Both the position numbers and the translations under genes were made by a program. Of a stretch of 64,000 nt of DNA, positions 25,201 through 37,753 are shown piece after piece. The stretch is from Nemopilema nomurai. Taxonomy: Eukaryota; Cnidaria; Scyphozoa; Rhizostomeae; Rhizostomatidae. The DNA lies in assembly GCA_003864495.1 (NCBI GenBank), contig ML133496.1, positions 1,951,631-2,015,630 of the forward strand, read 5' to 3'. The notes under the pieces are model-generated. The model saw nothing but the letters and a program-made list of their open reading frames with translations, made no database searches and was not told the origin of the DNA. Every line of letters starts with the position of its first letter. Positions within the stretch are counted from its first letter, which is position 1.

Positions 25201-28200
25201 CATTCACTGTTTTCTGCCAATATGGAAATTTATACGAGGACATTTATGCTGCCAATGTGGAGCATAAACGAAAAACATTCCACAGACAAGCTGTTTAGAT
25301 AGGTTCTTGATATTTAGCTGCCTATTTTATTTTATTTTATTTCGTTTTATTTCATCCTATTTTACCTGCGTTTTTTCTTGGGGATGTTTCGATGCCAGGT
25401 CTTTTCAGAAAGGCAATCTCGTCGAATCCTGTTTAGCATGCTATTTTTTACAAGTACTGCTGCTCTACAAATGTGATGTCCCTAACTTTCAGAGTATCTA
25501 AATTGCTTCAATTTTGTATACGTTGAAGTTGTCTATGTCAGAATCTCTCAGGCAGACTTTACGATTCATTTTGAAAATTCACGTGATGAATTTCTGATTA
25601 CGTAACCAGGGTACCTGAGTAGACTAGTACCAGATGTCAAATGTCAAATGCCTTTTGTTGCTCACTATTGTTAGTAAAGGAATATTTTGGTTTAATAAAA
25701 TGCCAGTTTTTATTCATAAAGTTTTTAACTGAACTGATGAAACATTTTTGTGGTGTTACGCTGTTTGCTCCTTTCAGCCTCCTCCCTTTCAGCCTCCTCC
25801 CTTTCAGCCTCCTCCCTTTCAGCCTCCTCCCTTTCAGCCTCCTCCCTTTCAGCCTCCTCCCTTTCAGCCTCTCTCCAATCTCTCTCCAATCTCTCTCCAA
25901 TGCTGTCGGCCAAGTCGCATTGGGGGTTCAATGTCAGACTCTTTCTCAGCCTTTCTTTCGCCTCTTCTTTGAACTTCTATACACTGTGTTTGCGATTTCG
26001 GAGGAGTACTGCCTCGCTTACATATGAATTACCATGACAGCGTCGGCCAATGCGAGGGAAGATGACAGTCTTAACCAAACATGGCCGCCAGCCCAAGACA
26101 AAGTTCATGTAAGATTTCGTCAGACAGTTTATTACGCTTTCAACATGATCTGCCATTTACACCCCAAATTACTATCATTGCCTTATTCATTTCCCCTTTT
26201 ATATTCCATTAACTATTATTCTTAATATTCCTTTTGGGGTTTCAAATTACATTTCAGACAATGAAACACGTATTGTCTGTTGATCAAACATTGTGTAGAA
26301 ACACGAGTGGAAGTTCACCCATAAAAAGGTGTCACGTCCTTTTTTGGGTTAAGTTCGAGATAGTAGCTGGCCTAGAATAAAACAAACGCATTCATGAAAC
26401 GCCCCCTTATAAGTTATTTGACCCGTTGATTCGTTCGAACCTTATCAAAAGTTATTGCAAAAAATGATTGTCCAGATTTAAGCTCAAAGTATTGTTATTT
26501 TTTATTCATCAACTGTGATGAGATGAGTCATTGAACTTTTCATTACAGGCTTCACATTCGTGGCGATGAGCCAGCCTCGTTTCGATTGAAGTTTATCAAG
26601 AACGAGGGTGACCCTAATGATTATTATGAGTATTCTGATGACAGGTACACACATTTGCGTTATTTTTAGTTTCTATTTCATTTTTCATTCCACTTTAGTT
26701 TATAAAGAGTTAAACCCCCTTAGGAGTGAAAATGCAGTGTTTTCACATGGAGATACATCTCTTGATTGGTCCGTCCAAATAGAAGCTAATTAGATTAATC
26801 ATATCCTTGCGAATCTTATCAGTCAAACCAAAAAGGTATCTTCATAAGAATTTAAAGACCAGAACATTCGCGATTCCAATAAACAAAGCTTTCTAAATGA
26901 CAAACTGATAAACATATTTATTATAGGATCATACGTGACAAACTTTTAGTTAAAATTCCCGCGAAGGGTCTATAATCTCCACGATTTAGCTGCATGATAT
27001 TTGCTTTCCTGCTGTTTTGGATTTGCAATGTTGGAAATTTGCATTAGCTCCTGGAATTAGCAGCATAAAGTTGATCAAAGCTAGATGATTTCCTGCTAAT
27101 ACGCTCGCGTTAAACCAGATGCCTTATTCTCAATTTGTCGTTCTTTCTGCGTCTGCGTAATCAATTCAATTTCTGACCAATTCTTAAAGTACCGTGGTCC
27201 TTGACTGCCACCGTTATCTTCAGTTCTACTTGTAGTTCGAAAATGTGTCGTAGTTCTTGTTCGAATCGATTGTAATGCAAGGCGAAGAAACTGTTTTCAC
27301 TGTTGTTTGATTGTTTCAAGTGAGGGCATACGGTGTTTTAAACAAATCATTGAAATTTCAAACAGGGCAATACGTTTTTAACCTTCCAGATTTAAAACGT
27401 GAATCACCGTGTATTTAGATTTTTCTTGATTGGGTTATTAAATTTTCTTTCTAAAGGCTGCTTCTGTACGCGTTAAATGTGACAAATACATACAATGGTG
27501 GTGCCAGCCATTGCAGCGAGTGTCCACTTGGAGTTGGTAGTGAAGGCAAAGGGTATGTGTTATCTCTTTAATGTGCCAGCGAAGGATGTGTCTCAATGTT
27601 TGAGAAGCTCCTCCTTCGAAAAAAGCTTCCTTTTTCAAATGCTAATGCGTTGAAGCAGATTTACAATGTAATAAAATTGTTTTGAAGATTGATTCCAAAT
27701 TGCTTGTATGTTGAGTGTATCAAGAGCCGAATGTCCTTTTCTTACCCTGCCCTCAATCTCTGCTCCACACAACCTGCATTCTACTACCTCCTCTCTATAA
27801 TTCACCTAGTTTCAAGTGCTTCTGGTTACCGTTTATGCTTTCTTGTTGTGGCATCTAACGAAAAACCGGACTGGCCTCCTTACTTTAAGGAGAAGGCTTG
27901 CTTACAAATAATAATAAGGCATCTATCAAGTCTACGCGAAGACTTCAATTTCTGCCAAAAGTCTTGGAAAACTTGTTCTAATATACGCATCGCGCAAGGT
28001 GCTAAATCCCCTCGCCCCGCAAACAATGTTGTGTAGCGCAAAAGTGCATAATCCAATAAACAAAAGGCTAGGATTTTCATGTACCTATGGCCTTCCCCTA
28101 AATCTGCAACATTGTTTAAGGGGGCGAGGGAAGTTGCAGCTACCAAGAGAGACGGAAACAGATCGCAGGTCGCAAAATCCAAAAATCTCACGGTGTTCCA

Positions 28201-31200
28201 ACTACTTTTGGCAGAGAATGTTTGTATCAAAGTCCCACCTTATCCTACTCTTAGCGAATAACCAGAGACTGACTTCTTCCAATTTTCACCCTACAGTTGT
28301 ATACAGTGCGATAAAGGCAGCTATTTGGAAAACAAACAGTGTTTCAAGTGCCCTAAAGGTTGGCTATACTGATGTTTTGCATACCAATCATTTATGTTTC
28401 ACATGAAAGGATTCTAACTGTTTAATATAGAAGGATCTCTGTTAGGCTCTTGAATAGCACATTACCGAGGCTTCGTGTCTGTTGGAGATTTTACTTGCAA
28501 TGGAGCATTTTGCTTTCCGTTTCAGGGACGTATCTGGATAAAAAAAGTCCTTTCCATTCTACCGCATGTAAGCAGTGTCCCCCGAGAACCAAAAGGTTTG
28601 TTGCATTTACTTTCTCGTTATTCTTTGACTACTCAATGTGTTGCTAGTGTTTGAAGAGTATTGTATTCACAGTGATACGTTTTAATCAACGATCTGTTTA
28701 AGAAAACTGTTTTAACAAGTTCAAAGAGAAATCTTGCTTTAGCGTCAGCCGTTGTTATTCTGGATCAAATTATGTGTTGACTCTAGCTATAGAGGCATTT
28801 TTAAACCATGAGTTGCTTTCTCAACTGCAACGTGAGATCTATTAAATCACTCACCCTATAGCCATTAACAACTTTTAGGTCAGATTACAACCAGAAGTTC
28901 CTTCTAAGTTTCACTGCCTTGTTGTAATTAAAAGCGGTCCTTTCTCAAGAATTCCATGGCCCTTTTTCGATCACATATATTATTCTCTTATTCAATCATT
29001 TTTGTTCTAGCTCTGAGGGGTCCACCCACTGCTACTCCGATTGCCATGTACATTCACCCGACGGGCGCCATTTTGATTTTTCCGCCCTCGCAGGGTAAGT
29101 ACGAAAGTTGTGCAGTGCTGTTGCTTGTCCAATTTTTTATGCATTTCTGACAGACTTATTGATAAGCCACATCGATCGCAACGGAAATAGGATACTTTGG
29201 AGGTATTAAGAGGGTGTTTTATTATGTTTGTGGCACTTTCCTCTTGCAATTTTTTCAAGAATCAAAATGCTGTCCAGAGTCTGATTTTGTCCAGAGTCTG
29301 ATTTTGTCCAGAACCTGATTTTGTCCAGAGTCTGATTTTGTCCAGAGTCTGATTTTGTCCAGAGTTTGATTTTGTCCAGAGTCTGATTTTGTCCAGAGTC
29401 TGATTTTGTCCAGAGTCTGATTTTTGGGGGGGGGGGGATTATGCTACACCACGACGATTTTAATTAAATAAGATACACTGTATGAATTTAAAGGGTATTT
29501 TATTATTTAGTGGCAACTTCTTTATACAAGACATCATGAGTCAAAAGTGTTTATCAATTGAATCAAATTATGCCTGGTTCTTCCCGTGTGTTGGGGGAAA
29601 CCATAATATATTGCGCTCATTTTTGGAATTTGCTTGACAGTACAGCTCTTTTTTGAAAGGTTTATGGAGAGAAAGAATTCAAAGATGTTCACAAGCCATG
29701 GCTACCCATTTTATAGACTTTTCAACGTCACCATCTGTGGTAACGAAGGATCTGTTTCTTCTTGTGTCAACAACTTTACCAAAGAAGAAGAGGTAAGTCA
29801 AACATATAAGGGGCCATTAGATAAGGGTCAATGGTGGAAAAATTTTCACAGCAAGCTACTTTTCAATGTGTTTAATAACTTATCTGATATGTATAGTTTA
29901 CAAAATTAATGGTCTGTTATGCCTTTAATTTCATTATTGCTATCACAATATCAGCCTTCTAGATAGTATCAAAATATTCATATGCTATCAACGTCTTGCA
30001 GCACCACGTGTGTATGATTTATTGTTCAAGTTTAATGTATTAAGCATCTACAAATCTATAAGTTTATACACAAGCATGAAGATTCTGTTTGGCACTTGTT
30101 TCAAAGGTGCCTAATGTTGATAGTTGCTTGATGACCACTTTAAACTCCGAGCAGGTGCTTAAAACTGCCAAGCTCTATAAACTACTAGCACAGTTATGAA
30201 AAGCTGTATACACTTAGTCGTACCTTAGAGTTTGTTAATGGCACGTTGTGTCTTGGGGTGGTGCTGTTGCTCCTGACCCTTTTTGTCACCTTCACAGGGC
30301 AAAGAACATGCCACGAAGACAGTAACGGCAATGGTATGCAGAAGCACCGTCATTCCATCTCACACGAGAAAGGAGAACATAATCGCACAATCCATGAGGT
30401 AAGGTGATACCTGATTCACGCAGATCCGTAAGCAGTTTTCTGCAAAATGGGTCGACTGGTCTTTGCGAGTCTTTGCTACTTTTGAGAAGGATTTGTAAAA
30501 GCTGGCACCCATTTAAGCATAGAATCTGCAACAAAAATTTAGGCTGCCAGTTAATCAGTACTTGATCCCCTGCACCGCAATATTCCTTTTTCATGGCCTC
30601 CTCTTTTTCGTCACTATGTTTTCTCACCAAGAGAGTCAGCCCTGAGTACACTATATATGGCAACTGTGATAATTGTCCTATGTTCCTTGTTCCTGCATCA
30701 GTTACCGTTATGTTTCGATTAAGCCCCTCCTATTTTCTATTCAATACACGCCCCGCTGATAGCCCCCATTGTAGAGAAGCATGTATTGGAAACACAGAAA
30801 CCGAAGCTGCTCCTTCTTTCAACATCATCGAGGAAGAGGACATAAAAGATGACTTTGAACTAGCTATTAAGATGTTTTGTAGAATTATACTTCTGAAACC
30901 AGACTTATTTAGTTTTTACCCAGAGTTTCATGCTTGCTGCGATCACCATTAGATATTTTTTAACATACTGTCTAGGAAGAGTGAAAATAATCTATAAACG
31001 CCCCTTCGAATAGAAGCCCCCCTAAGGTATCAAATAATCTAATAAACGCATCGGGCGTTGAATCGAAGCATTACGGTATCGTTTTTATTAATAGTAATAA
31101 TAATCTTTTGTTTTTTTTGTAGCTTAGGGGATTACTTGGAGAAGATCACGTTTGGGAATCCATATAACATATCTGGTGGTGACAACGATACTGATTCTAA

Positions 31201-34200
31201 TTCTGAGAAAGTGAGGTCACACCGTGCACGAAGAGGTAGGATGAATTTATGCTCCCCTGAAAGATTCAATTTTTTTGAGAAAGGGATAAGTAATAGCGCA
31301 TGTGAAAATCGTGTCTGCAAGAAAATTATCATAAGATCCGGTATATTCAGAGTCATTTCACAATCCCAAACTCGAAAGCGATGCTTTTCGTTCAATAAAC
31401 AATTTTCTTTGTTTAGCATAGCATATTTAGAAATTATAACAGAAAGGATAATTTTTTCGAGATTCGGTACATTTTTAAAAGGTTAAACGTTTTTCCTAGG
31501 CAGGATGTTGAAGGCCATTTCGTTTGTGTCTGCTGCCAAATACTCTGATTTATTGACTCTTAAATTGCCAATTGGCCTAGGATTTGTTTTATTGTTAACT
31601 GGTCTAAAATCACTCTGGCCTAAAGTTGCAATACGGACAATTCAACTGATTTCACATCCCTTTATAAAACTACTGACCAACTATTTATTCTAGATGAGAA
31701 TTTGATCCACGATGTTCTTCCTACTGACGTAAACTTCATCTTCAAGTCACTCCAGTAAGTATATTTCCACACCTTCTTGCCATTATTGAAATGGTATAGC
31801 TTAACTGTGTTTTATGTTAAAGTTTACCGCGACCTCATCTGTTTCCTACTTTAGTTCCATGCTGTCCTACTGCCCCAACTTCTCCTCGTTCCCTTTCATA
31901 ACTTCTTTCCACTCCTTTATTAAATCACAGGACACTTAACTTCGTATTGAAATTTCACCTTCTGGCCTCTTTTCGGAGAGTTTCAAGTCCCTGGCTATAG
32001 CTGTAACCTTGTTTATGGAAGATGATGTTGAGCCTCAAGCTCCCATTTCTGTTGCACCCAAGTTGAATACCATGTTTTAATTGCCTCGTCTTCAAATGCA
32101 ACCTGCCCGGTATCTAGTAACCGTGCCACGTGTGCCAAATCTTGACAACCAGCCATCTTTTCCCATACAGAACTGGTGCTCGATGTACCAAGGGCTACAA
32201 AACCATCATCACGATGAGATGTGATCAGTCGGTCGGCGGAAGGGTAAAGCACTTGAAACCATATAAATATATAAATAATTTTGTAGATGCCTGCATAATG
32301 ATGTGAACCTCTATTCATTCACTTTCTCAAGATTCATTTTTAATTTTTATCCATGATAAAAATGTGAATATATTTGAAATACCTTTGAAATCAAAACTTA
32401 TTGACAAGTGTTAATTTATTCATTCTGCCTTACCTATCCCATCTTCTCATTTCCCCTTCCATCGTTCCTTTCTTTCTCTCTTTCTTTCTTTCCACTTCTG
32501 TTTTTCCTTTTTTTCTTGTGGCTTCCTTCCCTTTTCCTCCAATTCTTCCATTTTTCCATTCTTCCTTTGGTCACTTCCTTCTATTTCCTACCCCTCTATT
32601 ATAATATCTCTTGCTTTCTTTCCGCTTCCATCTTTATTCTATTCTACTTTCTCTCTTGTTTTCTTCATTCCTTTTTCACTTCTCATAGCTTTTGCCCATA
32701 GTTGCCTTCGTCGATTACTTAAGACTATCATCTTCAACTCCTTTACCATTTTAGGGCCACATCGCTCCCTCTCCTGAATGCGTCACTGGAACCTGCGATG
32801 GATGTTTGTAAGCACATCTCCATTTATTTCCCGTCCTTTTTCCCAACTAGACTAGCAAGAGTTGACTCCCACAAAAATCTTAGCATCCTAACTCTGTTCA
32901 ATCGAGCACTAAACAATTTGAGTGATAGCATAGCAGAGTGTTGCCTGGTAGCGTAATATTTTCTCTTAAGGTATGTTTCAGTATAGCGAATCATGCTCGG
33001 ATATAATAAATTTGTAATAATATAGTATAATATGGAACAATACGATAAAATACAATAAACTATAATATAATACACTATAATAAAGTACAATATGATATAT
33101 ATCTATTATATATTATAATATGATATGATATAAAATAATATATTATGATATATAATGATGTAATATAATATAATATAATATCTGTTTAACCAGTCTGTTT
33201 CCTCCAAGTAGCAAATACCTTCCATGTGCCGTTACATTCTTAATACCACGTCCTAAATACCACATTCCTTTAAGGTATCACCTGTTTTGGCACTCCATAA
33301 GTGCCTGTCCGCTGTGTACCTATTCGGATTACCAAAACATCACTTCGGCATGCACGGTGAGTCGACTTTTCATTTCTAATCATTCTGACGATACTAATTG
33401 GGAAGACGAGATTGCGGCTCCATTGTTTAGAACAGAGCCAATAAGCTGGGAGGAGAAGGTACGCATGCGCATTAAAGCTGCTAGAACAGTGTCTTCAGCA
33501 GCTGGAACTTTGTTGTTTATTTTTCAAACTTACCTCCTTGCCTGTCTGGCGTTAAATCCAAAATACGCCTACACACCTACCCCTTACACGGGGGGCTACC
33601 TACACCTTTTGGACTTACCTTGACTCGTCTCCCCAGCAATATTGGTAGTTCTTGCAAGACACCTTCTTGTCGCTTGAGAATAAATCTGAATTGGCATTGA
33701 AAGTTTAACATGTAATGTCTTTTACTGATTAACTCCGATCACCCTATCGACAATCTGCTATGATTTGCTTCGTCTGGGATTCAATAATCTTATTGTAAAT
33801 GATTATTCAATCTTCTTTTTAGAATGGGAAGGTGACCAAACATTATATTTGGAATTATCCTAAGTAAGTGATTTTTATTCTCACCTAATTCAGTATAAAC
33901 ACACTGCAATCATTCTTAAGATCAGTTTTATCAGTGTTGGATTTCAATCATCTACCGAATCCAGGTGCGTTTTGGATTTCTATGGATTCACTGAAGACTA
34001 TGATTTGATGCTTTAATTTTTTTATTAATTTCTAGCAGTCCTCTATCACCTCTTGTTACTTGCTTCTAATCATTTAGACTTTATGTGTACTTTTTCCCAA
34101 TGAGGGATTATTTTTTAATGATAAGAGAAAGTGGATCCCTTTTTTCTTATAATAACACAGGCTTTCTTTACATCGATAGAATGTGCAGAGATGGAGTTGA

Positions 34201-36338
34201 GCTTCCCGAATCAACTGTTAGAAACTGCTCCGTTTTTGAAAGGACAGTTCTAGATTTAAAGGTATGGGCCAAGTTTGCCTTCTATAAACAACGACCTTCG
34301 ATAATAAACAAACAACTACTGCAGAAATATGCCTGAATTTGCCTTTCAGAAATTTCCTGCATGGCACGTCTTTAGTATCTTATTTTAAAAAACAGCAGGA
34401 AGCTAGTAGTATTTCCACGAGGCTATGGAAAAGTTGCAACTGATTTATGCTGAGACACGACCCTTTATTTTGGTTTCCCCTATATTGGATTGCCAAAGTG
34501 CCTATTTAAAGAACCAGCTGCTACTGCGATGATCTTAGCTGTAAGCAGGCGTGCGAGTTCATATGAACGATTTATGGTGCAGAATTTCACATAAAACAAT
34601 TCTCAATATATCGCAAAATAAATTACAGTTCATTTAATAGGTATTTTAACAACTCGTTAAAACGTCTGTTTTTCTAATTTTTCCAGTTTTATTTCTTTAT
34701 TTTCTTATTTGGTTTTGTGCTAATTTCAAAATGCAGATGAAAAACTAACTCTAAGATTTATCTTCAATATCATCGTGCTTATTCTATTTAAAACTTGTAA
34801 TTCATCGTTTGTTTTCTTTCAGATGTTCATTATCGTCTTTATTATCATGGCTATTCTGCTGGTCCTCCTAATCATCGTTCTCTATTGCCGCAACAGAAGG
34901 TATGCAATTCGAACATCAACTTTGCTTCCACTGCTCCTAAGAATTAACTCACTTTCAGCCATCTTTAATCGCCCAGCGTCTTTAATTAATTTCTTTTTTA
35001 TTAACCCTCTTTGCCTCCTTTTTCTCATCGTTAGGCTCAACTACAAGTATAGCCGACTCATTGATGAGGCAAGCTACAAAGACGGGGAACTACCAGCGTC
35101 GGAGAAGTGTACTTTGGAAGATGGAGAGGAGGAAGAGGTTTGAAGCCTTTTGAAAATTCGTCGTCTTTAAATGCTCTTGAAATTTTAGAATTTATTTAAA
35201 CAAAATATGAATTCTATTTGCTTGACCTCATAAAAAGCTAACTTCAGGGTTGATGCAAATGTTTTTGTAGTTGTGAAGGTTTTTGAAAATTTGTCGTCGT
35301 AAAATGTTGTGGTGATTTTTAAAATTTATTTTATTAAAGTATGAATTCCATTTTCTTGACCTCATAAAATGCTAACATCAGGGTTGATGCAAATGTTTTT
35401 GTAGGTGTGAAAGTTTTTCGAAAATTTGTCGTCGTTGAATGCTATGGCAATTTTTGAAATATAATATGACAGCGTATGACTTTCATTTTCTTGACCTTAT
35501 AAAAAGCTAACTCGTAGTTGAAGCAAATCTTTTTGTCTTTTGCCATTTTTGCAGACTTTCCATGTTTTCCCGTATCTGTTTATAAACCTTAGAAGTAACT
35601 TGCGACTTTATTTCTTAATTATTTGGTTGTTGAAATTTTTCAATTTTCTTACTATTTTTGCCACAGAAACAGTTCCCTTAAACTCTCTGTTCGTTTAAGT
35701 TAAGGCCTATTTCCCAATTTCTCTGCACTTTCGCAGATAATTCTGGCGCGTCGACCAGGTGGCAATGGTCGCAGAATTCTGGATCGTCTTAAGAAGATTG
35801 GGAGTCCAAAGGTGAGTAACCCATTGACCTCTTTGAGTAAAGGTCAAAGCCTATCTAGAAATAGGGAGTTCAAAGATGAGTTGCCCGTTGACCTCTTAAC
35901 GTTAGGTCAAGCCTATTTAGAAGATAGGGAGTTCAAAGATGAGTTGCCCGTTGACCTCTTTACGTTAGGTCAAAGCCTATTTAGAAGATAGGGAGTTCAA
36001 AGTTGAGTTGCCCGTTGACCTCTTTATGTAAAGATCAACAACTTGCAAGAAGGCAGTGGTTTCAGACGAGATTAGCCCTTTGACCTCTTTATGTAGAAGT
36101 CAGTACTCCGGGCCAAAGTAGTGTTTTAAAATTCTGTGTTTTTAGGATTTATATTTTGTTTAGTATACCAAATAAAATGCATATATTTGATAATATTCAA
36201 GTGTCCAGTTATCTTTGAGCTTTAATTCAATTTCAATTATCCTTTGTTTCCTTTCAGAATCGAGATGATTTTCCTGAATTCGAGACTATCAACTTGACTG
36301 GACGAGTCAGAAGCAATTCGTCTGATAATGAAATCTAA
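16296..36338 (+). CDS. ELAPOR1: ELAPOR (KIAA1324/EIG121) family type I membrane protein, ~32 exons
   Basis: Exons: 16296-16445, 17184-17310, 17589-17781, 18233-18311, 18783-18851, 19405-19488, 20363-20522, 21870-21936, 22441-22520, 22728-22816, 23063-23228, 24343-24450, 24969-25156, 26041-26108, 26549-26644, 27457-27552, 28297-28358, 28526-28595, 29011-29094, 29641-29792, 30298-30398, 31123-31235, 31694-31754, 32171-32231, 32755-32807, 33275-33356, 33823-33863, 34180-34261, 34823-34899, 35035-35137, 35737-35811, 36258-36338; about 1038 residues (human paralogues about 1010-1030). Seen: signal peptide; Cys-rich CxxC modules; VPGFRSSQS; MRH-like domain beginning CYSDCHVHSPDGRHFDFSAL; GTCDGC; ACPLC; one membrane helix (exon 34823) and a tail with LNYKYSRL. 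Known: endosome-lysosome/Golgi-associated proteins linked to autophagy and secretory-granule maturation. Exon 19-20 does not join in phase with canonical sites (see findings). Confidence 0.92.
19740..19930. repeat. Dispersed repeat family A, copy 1 (ELAPOR intron)
   Basis: The block contains TTTTGTCAG...CGTTTGCATAC and later AGTATGCAAAAGCTG..TTCTGC...CACAAAGCACTTGTT. Related blocks occur at about 48730-48900 and 62185-62255. The internal GCATAC/GTATGC pairing suggests a small palindromic non-autonomous element. Confidence 0.55.
20738..20892 (-). mobile_element. tRNA-derived SINE-like element (ELAPOR intron 7)
   Basis: Read on the minus strand, the block starts gcgaggatggcacagtggtt. TGGCACAGTGG (complement of 20867-20877) fits a Pol III box A. 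About 30-40 nt downstream CAAGAGTCCC is a weak box B match. This is typical of tRNA-derived SINE heads. No clear tail or target-site duplication was found, so the borders are approximate. Confidence 0.55.
23349..24060. repeat. Segmental duplications in ELAPOR intron 11
   Basis: A block of about 110-130 bp running from gctgagaaacaatagca to gttttagggtagac occurs at 23349-23470 and again, nearly identical, at 23860-23966. A partial third copy starts at about 23981. Between them lie AATTCTATT(C/T)AA-type repeats at 23518-23745. Confidence 0.8.
23757..23810. repeat. 14-bp tandem repeat TCACATGATATTGG x4
   Basis: Four consecutive copies of TCACATGATATTGG, the last truncated, sit within ELAPOR intron 11. 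Confidence 0.9.
25771..25900. repeat. 15-bp tandem repeat CTTTCAGCCTCCTCC x7
   Basis: Units begin at 25771, 25786, 25801, 25816, 25831, 25846 and 25861, followed by repeats of AATCTCTCTCC. The array lies 140-270 bp upstream of ELAPOR exon 26041-26108. Each unit ends a pyrimidine run with CAG, so each resembles a 3' splice site. Long ORFs across it are artefacts. Confidence 0.95.
29271..29438. repeat. 17-bp tandem repeat (9 copies) plus poly-G
   Basis: Nine copies of GTCCAGAGTCTGATTTT with minor variants lie in tandem, followed by a run of 13 or so G. The array is in ELAPOR intron 19. Each unit junction reads TTTTGTCCAG, another acceptor-like string. Confidence 0.93.
33000..33185. repeat. ATA-rich simple repeat
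   Basis: Degenerate (AATAT/GATAT)n low-complexity DNA in ELAPOR intron 25. No coding content. Confidence 0.85.
35141..35545. repeat. ~120-bp tandem repeat, 3 copies (ELAPOR intron 30)
   Basis: Three diverged copies of a unit running from about TTTTGAAAATTCGTCGTC to CTTGACCTCATAAAAAGCTAAC and GATGCAAATGTTTTTGTAG lie directly after exon 35035-35137. Confidence 0.8.
35797..36095. repeat. ~63-bp tandem repeat that includes an exon-intron border
   Basis: Units spaced about 62-63 bp carry GGGAGT(C/T)CAAAG, then (G/A/T)TGAGT and TTGACCTCTT. The first copy is the real end of ELAPOR exon 35737-35811 with donor GTGAGT. In the three downstream copies the donor GT is AT, AT and TT. Confidence 0.88.
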
Positions 36339-37753
36339 GAAGTAAGTAATTTTCCAATCGAACCTCTAACAAAGCCATGTTCCATACAAAGCTACATATC
36401 TCGAAAAATTCATACACTACTCTTGAAATGTTCAGTTGATTGTTGAATACATAAGCTTGAGCCATTTTCTCAAGGCAATATAAGACGAACTAATGAGGAA
36501 GTAATTCAAAGAACACTTTTTCAGCAACTTTCTCCTAATAAGCCCTGTGACTAGATATGATCCTTTGCAGGTCATCAAGGCAAACTTGATCCAATCATTT
36601 AGAAACTTCAAAATTACTTGATCAACAACGAAGATTTGGTGTCCAATACAAGTGGCTGCTAACTAGTTAGCGGCGTAAAACTTTTCCAACAGACGAATTT
36701 TGTGCAAGTATAAATTCTTCAGTCGTCTTTTCGAAAAGTTGAGAGGTACTTAATTCAACGTTTAGAACTAGCTATTTTCAAAGCATTAAGAGTTTACGCG
36801 ATTTCTTAAGTATTATAATGTTTATCTTCAAGTTCTGAATGGTAACTTATTAATTGAGTTTTTTCGAGGGGTAGTGATTGCTTATTTTGTTCTTTAACTG
36901 TTAATTGCCAATTGTCGATTATATGCTACTCAACAGGTTAGGGTAATTGATGTGTATATTTACCCTCAAGTGGATCGCGACATCCCTGCAGGCTTTCTGT
37001 ATATCCTCATAGAGGTAGTTAGGATCGCGTTAGTGGCTAGTTCTTCTACAAAGATCAATATTTTCTGCTTTGGTATTTAAGTGGTATTTAAGTGGGTAAA
37101 GCCTATAAAGTTTGTGTTACCTCTAAAAAGTTAAGCCCTTGTGGCAACTTGGCTTGGTTCCCAGATGTTTTGCCAATCCTGTGAATACTAGTTTTCATGC
37201 TAGGTGTTCCATAACTGTTGTCACACAAGCCCTGCGACTTGAGTTGTCACTTTGTAAGACAACCATAGCCCCGTCTACGCTAGAGTACCAGTTGAATCTG
37301 TTCGAAGACAAGCTGTTTTTCGTTCTTCTGTAATGCACACACCCGATACAGTTTGGATATAGTCTAGCTCATTCCGTATTTTAACACGTTGTGTCAAGAT
37401 TAATACTTGAACTGGTACCATTTTAATCCCGGAATGGTTCAAATCGGTAGGTCCAAAAGAAACGTAACACCACATTGAACTGCAACTTTTCTTTTGTAAA
37501 CACGGTACATTAAGTTTTCATTAACAACTAGTCGTGTGTATTTCACTAGAATGAGAATATAGAGGTAGAAATTCTCAATTTAACCCAATGTTGTTTTTGT
37601 TAGATAAAAACTTAGTAGAAGAAAGTAAAAATTTTCAAAGTCAGCTTAATATTCCAAAAATAGCAAGTTGAAAACGTTTTCTAGCGAAAACAGATTTTTT
37701 TCTGTTATAATGAAAAATGCTTAGTCAGTAAGTAACTTCGCTTAATAATATCT
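36339..37753. other. Convergent intergenic region
   Basis: This is the tail-to-tail gap between ELAPOR (plus) and the carboxypeptidase (minus), so it holds two 3' untranslated regions. No coding exon is supported. ORFs at about 37139-37475 have no motif or splice context. Confidence 0.55.

Noticed and set aside
25637..26037. Repeat-protein ORFs on both strands (GRRLK, FQPPP and LSASS units)
   Set aside because: The 15-bp minisatellite is open in several frames. It lies in an ELAPOR intron.
29271..29438. Regular repeats that could suggest a CRISPR-like array
   Set aside because: Contiguous 17-bp tandem units without spacers, in a eukaryotic intron.
32013..32318. 101-aa minus-strand ORF
   Set aside because: Shadow of ELAPOR exon 32171-32231, whose TGARCTKGYKTIITMRCDQ aligns with the family.
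32401..32701. Phe/Ser/Leu-rich plus-strand ORFs
   Set aside because: Pyrimidine-rich intronic sequence, not coding.
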